Assembly (NCBI GenBank): GCA_003505715.1
Contig: DNXU01000528.1
Coordinates: forward strand, 1,799 to 15,909
Source of the DNA: Cyanobacteria bacterium UBA8803
GTDB lineage: Bacteria > Cyanobacteriota > Cyanobacteriia > Cyanobacteriales > Coleofasciculaceae
Direction of reading: 5' to 3'
Length of the DNA stretch: 14,111 nucleotides
The translations under genes and the position numbers were made by a program. Shown here piece by piece: positions 5,614-14,039 of the stretch. Each line of letters begins with the position of its first letter. The first letter of the stretch is position 1. A model generated the notes under the pieces. It ran no database searches and was not told the origin of the DNA. It saw only the letters and a program-made list of their open reading frames with translations.

Positions 5614-7518
5614 ATGAACAGCTCAATGCTAGATTATCTGAAAGTGGTTAATCCCCACCTTCACCCTGAGTTAGTTTCTCCTCTAGCATTGTCCCGCATC
5701 CAGGCATTAGCCGAACTCTTACCTCCCTTCTCCCTGGCTGGGTTTGAATGCCGTCTGAGTAAGGGCGAGTCTAGAGTAGACTTCCAAGTCTATCTACCCT
5801 GCCTCACTCGGAATCTGCTAGATAGGTTCTTGGTTTATCCCCTGTGGCAAGCCTTTCACCAGGAGTGGGTTGATTGGATATCTAATCTGTCCCGAATTGT
5901 TAAAGATATCTGGCTGGAATTCGATCTGGATGAGCAGTTCTCACAGGTGCCAATTCCCTGTATTTTCTTAAATCTGAATCAAGAAACTTTTAATAAAGAT
6001 TTCAGCCTGAGGGAAATCGCGACTGGCTTGCATCTCAGGAGACTTAACCATCCGGCTTCCTTACTCCTTGAGTCAAAGCTTCAGCTTTGTATTGACTCTT
6101 TACCTAACGGTGCCAGAATTGTACATCTCGGCATCATGCTGTCTCGTCCAACCCAGGTGTTGAGGGTGGTTCTGGCGGGAATTCCTCCACAGCAGTTGTC
6201 ATGGTACTTGGAGCAAATAGGCTGGAGTGAATCGAAAAATACACTCTCTACCTTAGTCTCGACTCTATCTGAGTTTGGAGATGATATTCTCTTGTCCGTT
6301 GATGTTAGTGATACTGTCCACCCTAAAATAGGACTGGAATTTTTTTGGAAAAAACAGCCTCCTCATGAACCCGGATGGCAATTATTTTTAGACCATTTAG
6401 TTGCAAACCAAATATGCGACCCAGCCAAAGAAAAAGCCCTTCTGGCTTGGCCTGGATTTTCCCAAAAAGCGGATCGACCAGAATTATGGCCACAGAATCT
6501 AACCGGGAGCGATCTTTTTCTAGGTTCTAAAGCGTTCAGCGTTTTTTATCGAACCATCAATCATATAAAACTTGTCTATCAACCGGACAGACTTTTGGAA
6601 GCTAAAGGATATCTGGCATTTGGTCATCGTTGGCTAGATATTAATGCATTAACTAACGGAGAGCTACAAAAAACTGATGACTGCGCTCAGACTCGTTTGC
6701 TTTTTAGCAAAAAGACTGAAGCCGATGTTTCCCAATATCTGCAACAGGTTCGCAGCTACTATGAGCAAATGAATCCGCTGATTTTGAAGTATGTGGGGAG
6801 AACATACCAGGCAGGTTTGTTGATAACGGATTCAAAAGCTGACCCCTATCGTGAAACTAACCTCTACTGTGCTGCTCAAGCAGGCATCCAGCCAGGGTAT
6901 CATGTCTTAGATGCTGGTTGTGGTGTCTGTGGACCGAGTATTGACATTGCCCAGAATATTGAGGGAGTCAAAATTAAGGCCATCACTCTGTCACCAGCTC
7001 AAGCTAGTACAGCTAGAGACCTAGTGCAGCAAGCAGGACTGGCTGACACAATTCAAGTTCACACTGGCGACTTTCATCACCTTCCTTTTGCCGATGAGGT
7101 TTTTGATACAGTATTTTTCTTTGAATCAGCCGGATACTCTTATAACCACCAAAAGTTATTTGCCGAAGTCTACCGGGTACTTCGTCCAGAGGGAAGCCTC
7201 TACATCAAGGAGCCTTTTAGCAAGGAGTATCCACTGTCAAACCAAGAACAACAGGAAATCGCAGAAGGAAATAAAATGTACGTTTACAAAATTACCCGGA
7301 TGAGTGAAATGGTAGAGGCAATTTCAACAGTTGGTTTTCAAACAGTTATCAGCCGGGACTTAAGTGAAGTTGTCAGCACTAAAGAGTTCGACAAAGCAAT
7401 AGTTGAATACAAACAGGGATTTCCCTTTTTAACAGAATTTGGAAAATTTCACTACTACCCATTCCAAAGAAAATTAACATTATTCGGAGAAATTAAGGCT
7501 CTTAAACCTAAAACTTAG
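5614..7518 (+). CDS. Two-domain SAM-dependent methyltransferase of the RiPP cassette
   Basis: A 634-residue soluble protein with no signal peptide or membrane segment. Residues from about 385 to 630 are a class I methyltransferase: motif I at HVLDAGCGVCGPS (Asp433 to Gly437 and on), an acidic/hydrophobic second strand region (IKAITLSPAQ), GDFHHLPFADEVFD as the motif II/III region, then FAEVYRVLRPEGSLYIKEPF. It most resembles type 11 small-molecule methyltransferases, including the sterol/tocopherol-like group. Residues 1 to about 380 are a domain I cannot name. It contains conserved-looking stretches such as LPPFSLAGFECRLSKGE, GARIVHLGIMLSRP, LLAWPGFSQKA and FYRTINHIKLVYQP. A substrate-binding or second catalytic role is possible. 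Its place just after the Nif11 precursor suggests that it methylates that peptide, perhaps at N, O or a terminus, alongside C-methylation by the radical SAM enzyme; this is inference. The gene has no HIP1 site. Confidence 0.87.
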   Translation: MNSSMLDYLKVVNPHLHPELVSPLALSRIQALAELLPPFSLAGFECRLSKGESRVDFQVYLPCLTRNLLDRFLVYPLWQAFHQEWVDWISNLSRIVKDIWLEFDLDEQFSQVPIPCIFLNLNQETFNKDFSLREIATGLHLRRLNHPASLLLESKLQLCIDSLPNGARIVHLGIMLSRPTQVLRVVLAGIPPQQLSWYLEQIGWSESKNTLSTLVSTLSEFGDDILLSVDVSDTVHPKIGLEFFWKKQPPHEPGWQLFLDHLVANQICDPAKEKALLAWPGFSQKADRPELWPQNLTGSDLFLGSKAFSVFYRTINHIKLVYQPDRLLEAKGYLAFGHRWLDINALTNGELQKTDDCAQTRLLFSKKTEADVSQYLQQVRSYYEQMNPLILKYVGRTYQAGLLITDSKADPYRETNLYCAAQAGIQPGYHVLDAGCGVCGPSIDIAQNIEGVKIKAITLSPAQASTARDLVQQAGLADTIQVHTGDFHHLPFADEVFDTVFFFESAGYSYNHQKLFAEVYRVLRPEGSLYIKEPFSKEYPLSNQEQQEIAEGNKMYVYKITRMSEMVEAISTVGFQTVISRDLSEVVSTKEFDKAIVEYKQGFPFLTEFGKFHYYPFQRKLTLFGEIKALKPKT

Positions 7519-7700
7519 GTGAAATGCCAGTAGTCCTCTTCATAGAGTTTCAGGGATGCGATTTCATAAGAGCAGCAGCCAAGCTGATCGCAGCCGTTAT
7601 AGATGTAAATAAACCTTGCTAGTTTCTCAGAAAGAGTAGCTCTATTAGCCAGGAAATTGATAGCCTGATGGATAATGAGATTGATGTCAGCTCTCAGCAT
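7515..7700 (-). CDS. Possible small Cys-containing cytosolic protein, unrecognised
   Basis: On the minus strand ATG at 7700 opens a 61-residue frame starting MLRADINLIIHQAINFLANR and ending KLYEEDYWHFT. The middle has a cysteine cluster, NGCDQLGCC. The frame extends upstream to an ATG at 7745 (76 residues), but that part lies over the signal-peptide region of the next gene and reads less like protein. Its TAA (7517-7515) shares bases with the methyltransferase TAG, a tail-to-tail arrangement at TTAG often seen between real genes. Most of it lies in a gap with no plus-strand gene, so it is not simply a shadow. An AAGGAGG on this strand lies about 24 bases before the ATG, too far for a normal ribosome site. 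I do not know its family; no function is proposed. Confidence 0.42.
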   Translation of the reverse strand: MLRADINLIIHQAINFLANRATLSEKLARFIYIYNGCDQLGCCSYEIASLKLYEEDYWHFT

Positions 7701-10314
7701 CGGGAAATTTATGAAACTGCCACACCTCCTTAGTAAAGCTTTCATGCCAAACTGCTTCTCGATTAGTGTGATTGCTTCATGCTCCCTATTCGCCCCTTAT
7801 CCGCTTCAGGCACAGGTTGTCCCTGATAACACGTTGCCCGTCAATTCCCAAGTCACATCAAATGGCAACATCTTCGCGATAGATGGCGGAACAACTGCTG
7901 GGGGCAACCTGTTTCACAGTTTTGGGCAATTTTCTGTCTCCACTGGTAGCACAGCCTTCTTCAACAACGCTCTGAATATTCAGAATATTTTTAGCCGAGT
8001 GACGGGTGGATCAGTTTCTAATATTAATGGCATTATTCAAGCCAACGGCACCGCCAACCTATTTTTCCTCAACCCCAAGGGAATTATTTTTGGCCCTAAT
8101 GCTTCACTGAATATTGGTGGCTCATTTTTAGCCAGTACCGCGAGTAGCATCAACTTTGCTGATGGCACCCAGTTTAGTGCTACCAATCCCCAAGCTCAAC
8201 CTCTGCTGACAATGAGTGTTCCTATTGGTTTGGGTTTTGGGAATAATCCGGGTGCAATTCGGGTGCAAGGCACGGGTAACATTATAACTTTTGTTCAACC
8301 TACAGTCTTTTCACCCTACAACCGGGGTAGTAGCTTAACAGGCTTGAGGGTGCAGCCTGGAAATACTCTAGCTTTAGTTGGGGGTGATGTTGCCTTAGAG
8401 GGGGGCACTCTGACGGCAGAGGAAGGAAGAATTGAGTTGGGCAGTGTTGGCAATGGTACAGTCGGACTCAGTTCCACTCCTTTTGGTTGGACTTTAGGTT
8501 ATGGAGAGGTGCAGAGCTTCCGGGATATTCAGCTATCTCAAAAGGCTTTAGCAGATGCCAGTGGCAATGGTGGTGGTTCTATCCAAGTGCAAGGTCAGAA
8601 TGTGACACTCACCGATGGTTCGATTATTTTGATTCAAAACCAAGGCAGCCAGCCTGCGGGCAGTATCAACGTGAGCGCATCCAGATCTCTGGAAGTGAAT
8701 GGAACTACCCCCGATCAAACAATTTCTAGCAACGTGTCTAATATCGCTCTGGGAGCTGGAAATGGAGGGGACATTGGGATTTCAACTCAACAGTTGCTTG
8801 TCCAGGGTGGGGGAATAATAAGTACCAGAACCTTTGGTGCTGGAAGAGGAGGCAATCTGAGTGTGAACGCCTCCAAGTCAGTGCAAGTGATTGGGCCTGT
8901 TCTGTTGAATCCGAGTATAACCAGTACTATCTCTGCTACAACTACCAGTTCTGGAAATGCGGGAAATATTACAGTGTCAACAGGGAACTATCTGATTACT
9001 AATGGTGGAAACACAGGTTCTGTAACTTTTGGAACTGGTTCCGGAGGCAATGTGATTGTGAATGCAACCCAATCTGTAGAACTAATTGGAGTAATACCAA
9101 TAAGTCTTTCGCCCAGTGCTGTGTCTGCTGTAACAGGCAATGCTGGAAATGCTGGCAGCGTAATCATCAACACATCCAAATTAGTCCTTCGGGATGGGGG
9201 TTCTGTGACTGCTAGCACCCTGGCAGCTGGTGCAGCGGGAAGTGTTACTATCAACGCTTCCGACTCTGTAGAGGTAAGTGGTACAGTGCCAGGAGCTATG
9301 AACCCTAGTCTAGTGAGTTCGTCTGCCAATATTGAACGAAGTGCTTTGTTGCGAAAGATCTTTGGACTACCCGATGAACCGACTGGAGCCTCTGGAAACG
9401 TGACAATTAACACAAGTCGATTGATGGTCACTGATGGGGCGCGGGTTAATGTCAGCCATGATGGAAGTCAAGGTAATGCTGGAAAACTTACAATCAATGC
9501 TAACTCCATCGTTCTGGACAATCAAGGAGGCATCACAGCCGCAACCGCATCCGGTCAAGGGGGTAACATTACCCTGAATGTGAAGGATTCCTTACAGATG
9601 CGCCACAGCAGTATAATTTCAGCAGCAGCAGGTGGCAATGATCAGACAGGCGGCAACATCATCATTAATGCAGGTGCGATCGCAGCTATCCCCAAAGAAA
9701 ATAGCGATATTACCGCCAGTGCGCCCCAAGGCACCGGAGGAAGAACTACCATTAATACTCAAGGTATCTTTGGTTTACAAGTCCGCGATCGGCCAACTCC
9801 CGAAAGTGACATCATTTCTGTAGGGAAAACCCCTGAGTTCAATGGCATCGTGCAAGTCAATACCCCAGATGTCAACGTGCAGGGTGCCCTCAACCAACTC
9901 AACGCCAATTTGGTCAATACAGAACAAGCGATCGCCAATAGCTGTTTCGCCCGTCGCAATGCCGAACAAGGCAGCTTCACCGTCACAGGCACCAGCGGTT
10001 TACCCACCACTCCCTACGAAGCCCTCAGCAGTCAGTACCCTGTCACTCAAGTTCAAGGACTTTCCTCGGCAGAAGGGCTGGAACGGGGAGATGCGGGGAC
10101 AAGGGAACAGAAAAGAGAGTTAGTTCAAAATTTGGGCGAACGATCTTCCTCTACCCCTACCTGGCAACTTGATGACTCCATCGTTGAAGCCCAAGGCATG
10201 ACACTCACCCCAGATGGACGTATAATAGCAGGCACGGCACCCCAGTTAGTGGCAGTGCGTCAGGCAAAAGACTTCATCTGCAACTTCACCAAGCAGGAAA
10301 TCAGCACTCGCTAA
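7675..10314 (+). CDS. Filamentous haemagglutinin N-terminal (TPS) domain exoprotein
   Basis: An 879-residue secreted beta-helix protein. Three in-frame ATGs are possible (7675, 7684, 7711); 7711 leaves a cleaner signal peptide (MKLPHLLSKAF..., hydrophobic FSISVIASCSLFA, cleavage near PLQA before QVVPD). All ribosome sites are weak, so the longest form is given. Residues of about 47-165 form the TPS/haemagglutinin-activity domain, with NLFHSFGQFSVSTGSTAFF, GIIQANGTANLFFLNPKG and IIFGPNASLNIGGSFLAST. The rest is imperfect beta-helix repeats alternating GGN-V-VNA--SVE-xG and GNAG-I-I-TS-L---dGG patterns. A cyanobacterial C-terminal signature follows: SCFARRNAEQGSF then GLPTTPYEAL. Such proteins are exported by Sec and then a ShlB/FhaC-type outer-membrane transporter, which is not in this window. 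The likely role is surface attachment or an extracellular matrix protein; the exact function is unknown. Confidence 0.93.
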   Translation: MRLMSALSIGKFMKLPHLLSKAFMPNCFSISVIASCSLFAPYPLQAQVVPDNTLPVNSQVTSNGNIFAIDGGTTAGGNLFHSFGQFSVSTGSTAFFNNALNIQNIFSRVTGGSVSNINGIIQANGTANLFFLNPKGIIFGPNASLNIGGSFLASTASSINFADGTQFSATNPQAQPLLTMSVPIGLGFGNNPGAIRVQGTGNIITFVQPTVFSPYNRGSSLTGLRVQPGNTLALVGGDVALEGGTLTAEEGRIELGSVGNGTVGLSSTPFGWTLGYGEVQSFRDIQLSQKALADASGNGGGSIQVQGQNVTLTDGSIILIQNQGSQPAGSINVSASRSLEVNGTTPDQTISSNVSNIALGAGNGGDIGISTQQLLVQGGGIISTRTFGAGRGGNLSVNASKSVQVIGPVLLNPSITSTISATTTSSGNAGNITVSTGNYLITNGGNTGSVTFGTGSGGNVIVNATQSVELIGVIPISLSPSAVSAVTGNAGNAGSVIINTSKLVLRDGGSVTASTLAAGAAGSVTINASDSVEVSGTVPGAMNPSLVSSSANIERSALLRKIFGLPDEPTGASGNVTINTSRLMVTDGARVNVSHDGSQGNAGKLTINANSIVLDNQGGITAATASGQGGNITLNVKDSLQMRHSSIISAAAGGNDQTGGNIIINAGAIAAIPKENSDITASAPQGTGGRTTINTQGIFGLQVRDRPTPESDIISVGKTPEFNGIVQVNTPDVNVQGALNQLNANLVNTEQAIANSCFARRNAEQGSFTVTGTSGLPTTPYEALSSQYPVTQVQGLSSAEGLERGDAGTREQKRELVQNLGERSSSTPTWQLDDSIVEAQGMTLTPDGRIIAGTAPQLVAVRQAKDFICNFTKQEISTR

Positions 10315-10326
10315 CCACGAGCGAGT
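10306..10326 (+). terminator. Hairpin over the haemagglutinin stop codon
   Basis: ACTCGCT (10306-10312) pairs perfectly with AGCGAGT (10320-10326) across a 7-base loop. The stop codon TAA (10312-10314) is inside it. ACAAAACCCC follows instead of a T tract, so intrinsic termination would be weak; it may mainly protect the 3' end. Confidence 0.35.
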
Positions 10327-10454
10327 TACAAAACCCCTCCATAGGAAGCAGGATAGGCAGGGTGGCAGGACGTACCAGTTGTCGGCTATGACATTAAACA
10401 TGCAACCGACTTAGCGGCTTCCAACGTTCAACCCCCTCTTCTTAACCTGCAAAA

Positions 10455-12752
10455 ATGCAGCAACAGCTCAAGCGATTTATTTGGAATTGGCGCGGGGTTT
10501 GGACAGTTGCCCCGACGATTGCCTTTTTAGTCATTGCCCTACGTCTCCTCGGTTGGCTCCAATCGTGGGAATGGGCGGCATTTGACCAATACCTCCGTGC
10601 CCGTCCGCAAGAATCCATTGATAATCGCATTGTGATTGTGGGCATCAATGAAGCCGATTTAAGAAAAGAGAAACAGTGGCCAATTTCCGATGCCGTGTTG
10701 GCTGAACTTATTGAGAAAATTAAACGCCAAAACCCTAGGGCAATTGGACTTGACTTGTATCGAGACTTACCCGTTGAACCCGGTTATGCCACTTTAGTTA
10801 AAGTATTTAAAACCACGCCCAACCTGATTGGTATCGAAAAAGTCAACGAACAAGACCCCAATGCGGCAATTGCCCCTCCCCCCATTCTCGCTCAACAAGG
10901 TCAAGTCGGCTTAAATAATGTTGTTGTCGATGACGACGGGAAACTGCGACGAGGCTTATTATCTGGAGTAAAAGACGAGCAACCCATCCCCTCCTTTAGC
11001 TTTATCCTCGCCGAACTCTACTTACAAGCTCAAAACATCCTCCCCCAACCCACCGAAACCGACCCCAAAATCTTTCACTGGGGCAAAGGCATCTTTCGTC
11101 CTTTTAACCCTAACGATGGCGGCTATGTTCAGGCTGATGACGGAGGGTATCAACTGCTGTTGAACTATCGCGGTGCTGCTCAAAGTTTCCGCACCGTCTC
11201 CCTTACCCAGGTACTAGAAGGGCAAATTCCTACCCAATTAATGCGCGACCGTATCGTTTTAATTGGCTCAATCGCCACTAGCTTAAACGATTTTTTTTAC
11301 ACTCCCTACAGTGGCGATCGCATTATCACCCTTCAGCGTACCCCAGGAGTCGAAATTCAAGCCAATATCATCAGCCAAATTCTCAGCGCCGTCCTGGATA
11401 GCCGTCCCCTAATTCAAACCTGGACTGAACCAGTCGAAGGACTTTGGATTTTATTCTGGTCTTTTGTCGGTGCCACCCTAACTTGGAACTGGCGATATGT
11501 CAGCCTCAGCCACAAAAAACCAAAAAAAAGCAACCAGAAAACCTTTCCCCTTTCCCTCTTCCCCAAACTCCTCGCACCCTTTCTCGTCCTTGGTTCTCTC
11601 TTCGGTATCACCTATGCCAGCTTCTTAAACGGTTGGTGGATACCTATTGTACCCCCAGTACTCGCGTTTTCTGGTTCTGCGATCGCCATTACCACCTACC
11701 TTGCCTACACAGCTGCACAAATTCGCCAAACCTTTGGACGATACCTGAGTGATTCAGTCGTCGCTGAAGTCCTAGAAAACCCCAAAGGCTTGCAAATCGG
11801 AGGCGAAAACCGCATCCTCACCCTTCTCACTTCTGATTTAAGAGGATTTACAGCCCTCTCTGAACAATTGTCACCGCAAGATGTGGTTAAAATCCTCAAC
11901 ATTTATCTAGAAGCTATGACCGATGCGATCGTCCAGTACCAGGGAACAATTGATGATTTTATGGGAGATGGCATTCTCGTTTTGTTTGGGGCCCCCATTC
12001 CTCAAGAAAATCACCCGGATCGAGCAGTCGCCTGTGCTGTTGCTATGCAATTAGCCATGAATTCCGTCAATGAAAGAATGCAACAGTTAGGCTTTCCTAA
12101 ACTCGAAATGGGCATTGGCATCAATACCGGTGAAGTGGTATTAGGTAATATTGGCTCAACCCAACGCACTAAGTACAGTGCCGTTGGTCAGCAGGTTAAC
12201 CTCACCTTCCGCCTGGAATCCTATAGCGTAGGCGGTCAAATTTTAATTTCTGAATCGACCCTCAAGCAAGTCAAGCAACCTTTAACTATTAATGGATGCA
12301 AGCAGGTCAAGCCCAAAGGGATCAAGCAAGCCCTCACGATTTATGAACTCAGAGGAATTGGAGGAGAATACAACCTTTATTTACCTCAAGCAGAGGAGAT
12401 ATTTTTTTCACTGCCTGAAGAAATCCGCCTAGAATTTCACTATGCACTGTTAGATGGGAAGCATATCGGTGATTCCCTATTTAAAGGAAATTTAGTGAAG
12501 CTTGCTGCCAATGGAGCCTTAATTCGGGCTGAAAATACAGAGCGATACGCTGTTCCTGAACCCTTAAGCAATATTAAGCTGACGTTGTTATCGCCGAATC
12601 ACGTCTTAGACACGGATAACGACATCTACGCTAAAGTGTTACACAAATCAGCAGAACCGGGAAGTTTTTACATCCACTTTACTGCTAAATCCGCTACTGT
12701 AGCTGCCAAACTAGAAGAACTCTACACCAGAATCAAGACTTGCAATACATAA
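10455..12752 (+). CDS. CHASE2-domain membrane class III nucleotide cyclase
   Basis: A 765-residue receptor-like enzyme. A first membrane helix (about 20-38) is followed by an extracytoplasmic CHASE2 sensor, about 45-310 (AAFDQYLRARP, IVIVGINEADL, AIGLDLYRDLPVEPG, RDRIVLIGSIATSLNDFFYTPYS). Two or three further helices span about 325-425. A class III cyclase domain follows, about 450-640. Metal-binding Asp461 (SDLRGFT) and Asp505 (FMGDG), and transition-state residues Asn582 and Arg586 (NLTFR), are all present. At the purine-selecting positions the usual adenylate-cyclase Lys is Asp501 and the partner is Ser575 (YSAVG). An acidic residue at the Lys position is a feature of guanylate cyclases, so cAMP is not certain as product. 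Residues of about 660-760 look like a PilZ-like barrel without the RxxxR motif. No clear ribosome site is seen at 10455. The likely role is coupling an external signal to a cyclic nucleotide. Confidence 0.94.
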   Translation: MQQQLKRFIWNWRGVWTVAPTIAFLVIALRLLGWLQSWEWAAFDQYLRARPQESIDNRIVIVGINEADLRKEKQWPISDAVLAELIEKIKRQNPRAIGLDLYRDLPVEPGYATLVKVFKTTPNLIGIEKVNEQDPNAAIAPPPILAQQGQVGLNNVVVDDDGKLRRGLLSGVKDEQPIPSFSFILAELYLQAQNILPQPTETDPKIFHWGKGIFRPFNPNDGGYVQADDGGYQLLLNYRGAAQSFRTVSLTQVLEGQIPTQLMRDRIVLIGSIATSLNDFFYTPYSGDRIITLQRTPGVEIQANIISQILSAVLDSRPLIQTWTEPVEGLWILFWSFVGATLTWNWRYVSLSHKKPKKSNQKTFPLSLFPKLLAPFLVLGSLFGITYASFLNGWWIPIVPPVLAFSGSAIAITTYLAYTAAQIRQTFGRYLSDSVVAEVLENPKGLQIGGENRILTLLTSDLRGFTALSEQLSPQDVVKILNIYLEAMTDAIVQYQGTIDDFMGDGILVLFGAPIPQENHPDRAVACAVAMQLAMNSVNERMQQLGFPKLEMGIGINTGEVVLGNIGSTQRTKYSAVGQQVNLTFRLESYSVGGQILISESTLKQVKQPLTINGCKQVKPKGIKQALTIYELRGIGGEYNLYLPQAEEIFFSLPEEIRLEFHYALLDGKHIGDSLFKGNLVKLAANGALIRAENTERYAVPEPLSNIKLTLLSPNHVLDTDNDIYAKVLHKSAEPGSFYIHFTAKSATVAAKLEELYTRIKTCNT

Positions 12753-13154
12753 GAATATTCCTCGGATCAAGCGATCGCCTCATTCAACTAACTTTACTAA
12801 ATCTTTAGAGACAACCTCTAAAATTGATGCTAAAATTAAGCAGATTTGTGGTAGAAAAGTATCAAAACGGGTTTTAATATAGTGTTGCTGAATTGAAGAA
12901 AGGGTACAGCTTGTGTCCAGAGCAGGGTGCAGTCGAGCAAATTTGGGCTGAACAAGCGTAATCAGACCCAGTAGCGGTTAAGCAAAGCACTGTAAATGTG
13001 GCAGTAGCCGTCATGAACTGCGTACACCAGAACGCATGAAAACTGCTCTCCCTATTTTCAAGTCAGCCGCCCATGCCCTGTCGCGCCCAAGAAAGGATGA
13101 ACACCCTCTCCTCCCCCTCTCCCTCAACTCTCTCCCTATTGTCAAGGTAGTCCT
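12753..13154 (+). other. Gene-free stretch between cyclase and DUF928 genes
   Basis: Frames here are short and lack coding character. The stretch contains one HIP1 octamer (12771-12778), a hairpin at 12804-12822, and a pyrimidine-rich tract at about 13103-13140 (CCCTCTCCTCCCCCTCTCCC) of the low-complexity type common between cyanobacterial genes. AAGG at 13144-13147, seven bases before ATG 13155, is the ribosome site of the next gene. I see no convincing -35/-10 pair, although TTTAATATAGT near 12875 could hold a -10. Confidence 0.5.
12804..12822 (+). terminator. Hairpin 51 bases after the cyclase stop
   Basis: TTTAGAG and CTCTAAA pair perfectly over 7 bp around the loop ACAAC. The stem is AT-rich and no T tract follows, so it is a weak terminator candidate for the cyclase transcript. 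Confidence 0.3.
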
Positions 13155-14039
13155 ATGACATCCTCCTGCAAATTCGTCAGTTTAGCCGCCGGCACAGCAT
13201 CTCTCCTTTGCCTGCAACTATTTATTTTTCCTGATTCTGGGTTGACTCACGGCTTCGAGCATTCCAGTGAGTTGGGTGTTGCCAAAGCTATACGGACAAA
13301 GAAGGATGTCCTCATAAGTCAAACCATTAACTCACGCATTAGCTTTATCCCACCAGCCACGAGAAATCCTCGCCGCAGCCAGGGATCGGGTTCGCGAGGT
13401 TGCAATAATGAATCTCTTGCCTCCAACTTAGTCACCCTATTAATTCCTTCCAAAGAATACACCGGACAAACGTTATCAGGTCGCCCGACTTTCTTTTGGC
13501 ACTTGTCACAAGCAATATCTGTGCCCATACAGTTTACCTTAGTGGAAGAAAATGTGGGCGGCAAGACTCTGCTGGAAAAACAAATCGATGCACCCAAAGC
13601 AGGAATCCTTCAGGTAGAGTTACCCCAAGACCAACCCGAACTCGTGCCGGGACAGATATATAGATGGACTGTTAGCCTAGTCTGTAATCCAAACCGACGC
13701 TCCGAGGATGTATTTTTCCAAAGCTGGATTCAGCGCGTACCGACAACACCCGAACTAGAGCAAAAATTAGCAACGGTTGAGGTAAATTCCTCGACTCTCG
13801 AACCAACACCAGCTTCTGAAACAGGATCTAGAGGGCATGAATCGTCTGAAACGCTTCGCTCTCGCGCTGCCATCTATGCTCAAGCAGGACTTTGGTATGA
13901 TGCTCTCACGACTCTCTACAAAGCTTGGAATGCCAATCCTCAAGATTTAGCAGTGCAAGCTGACTTTCTCTCGCTCCTCGACCAAGTTGGGTTCAGTGAA
14001 GTTGTTAACCAAGAACGCCAACGCTTGGCTCAACGATAA
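13155..14039 (+). CDS. Exported DUF928 domain protein
   Basis: This 294-residue protein starts with a signal peptide (MTSSCKFVSLAAGTASLLCL, then QLFIFPDSGLTHG). DUF928 covers about residues 62-195: RGCNNESLASNLVTLLIP, GQTLSGRPTFFWHL, VELPQDQPELVPGQIYRWTVSLVCN and VFFQSWIQRV. This looks like a beta-rich envelope domain specific to cyanobacteria and has no known biochemical function. The last 65 residues or so are helical and TPR-like (SRAAIYAQAGLWYDALTTLYKAWNANPQD), a tail I recall in related proteins. AAGG seven bases before the ATG supports this start. DUF928 genes often accompany CHASE2 cyclase, CHAT and haemagglutinin genes in cyanobacteria, as here, so a role in the same envelope/secretion system is a reasonable inference. 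Where the transcript ends is not clear; a weak AAACC...GGGTTT stem lies near 14086-14107. Confidence 0.9.
   Translation: MTSSCKFVSLAAGTASLLCLQLFIFPDSGLTHGFEHSSELGVAKAIRTKKDVLISQTINSRISFIPPATRNPRRSQGSGSRGCNNESLASNLVTLLIPSKEYTGQTLSGRPTFFWHLSQAISVPIQFTLVEENVGGKTLLEKQIDAPKAGILQVELPQDQPELVPGQIYRWTVSLVCNPNRRSEDVFFQSWIQRVPTTPELEQKLATVEVNSSTLEPTPASETGSRGHESSETLRSRAAIYAQAGLWYDALTTLYKAWNANPQDLAVQADFLSLLDQVGFSEVVNQERQRLAQR

Noticed and set aside
8988..9431. 147-codon minus-strand frame inside the haemagglutinin gene
   Set aside because: It is the antisense of the repetitive beta-helix coding sequence; its Pro/Leu/Val-rich content mirrors the Gly/Asn/Thr repeats of the real gene.
9842..10123. 93-codon alternative plus frame near the haemagglutinin C-terminus
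   Set aside because: It overlaps the conserved SCFARRN...GLPTTPYEAL signature in the true frame and has no protein-like pattern.
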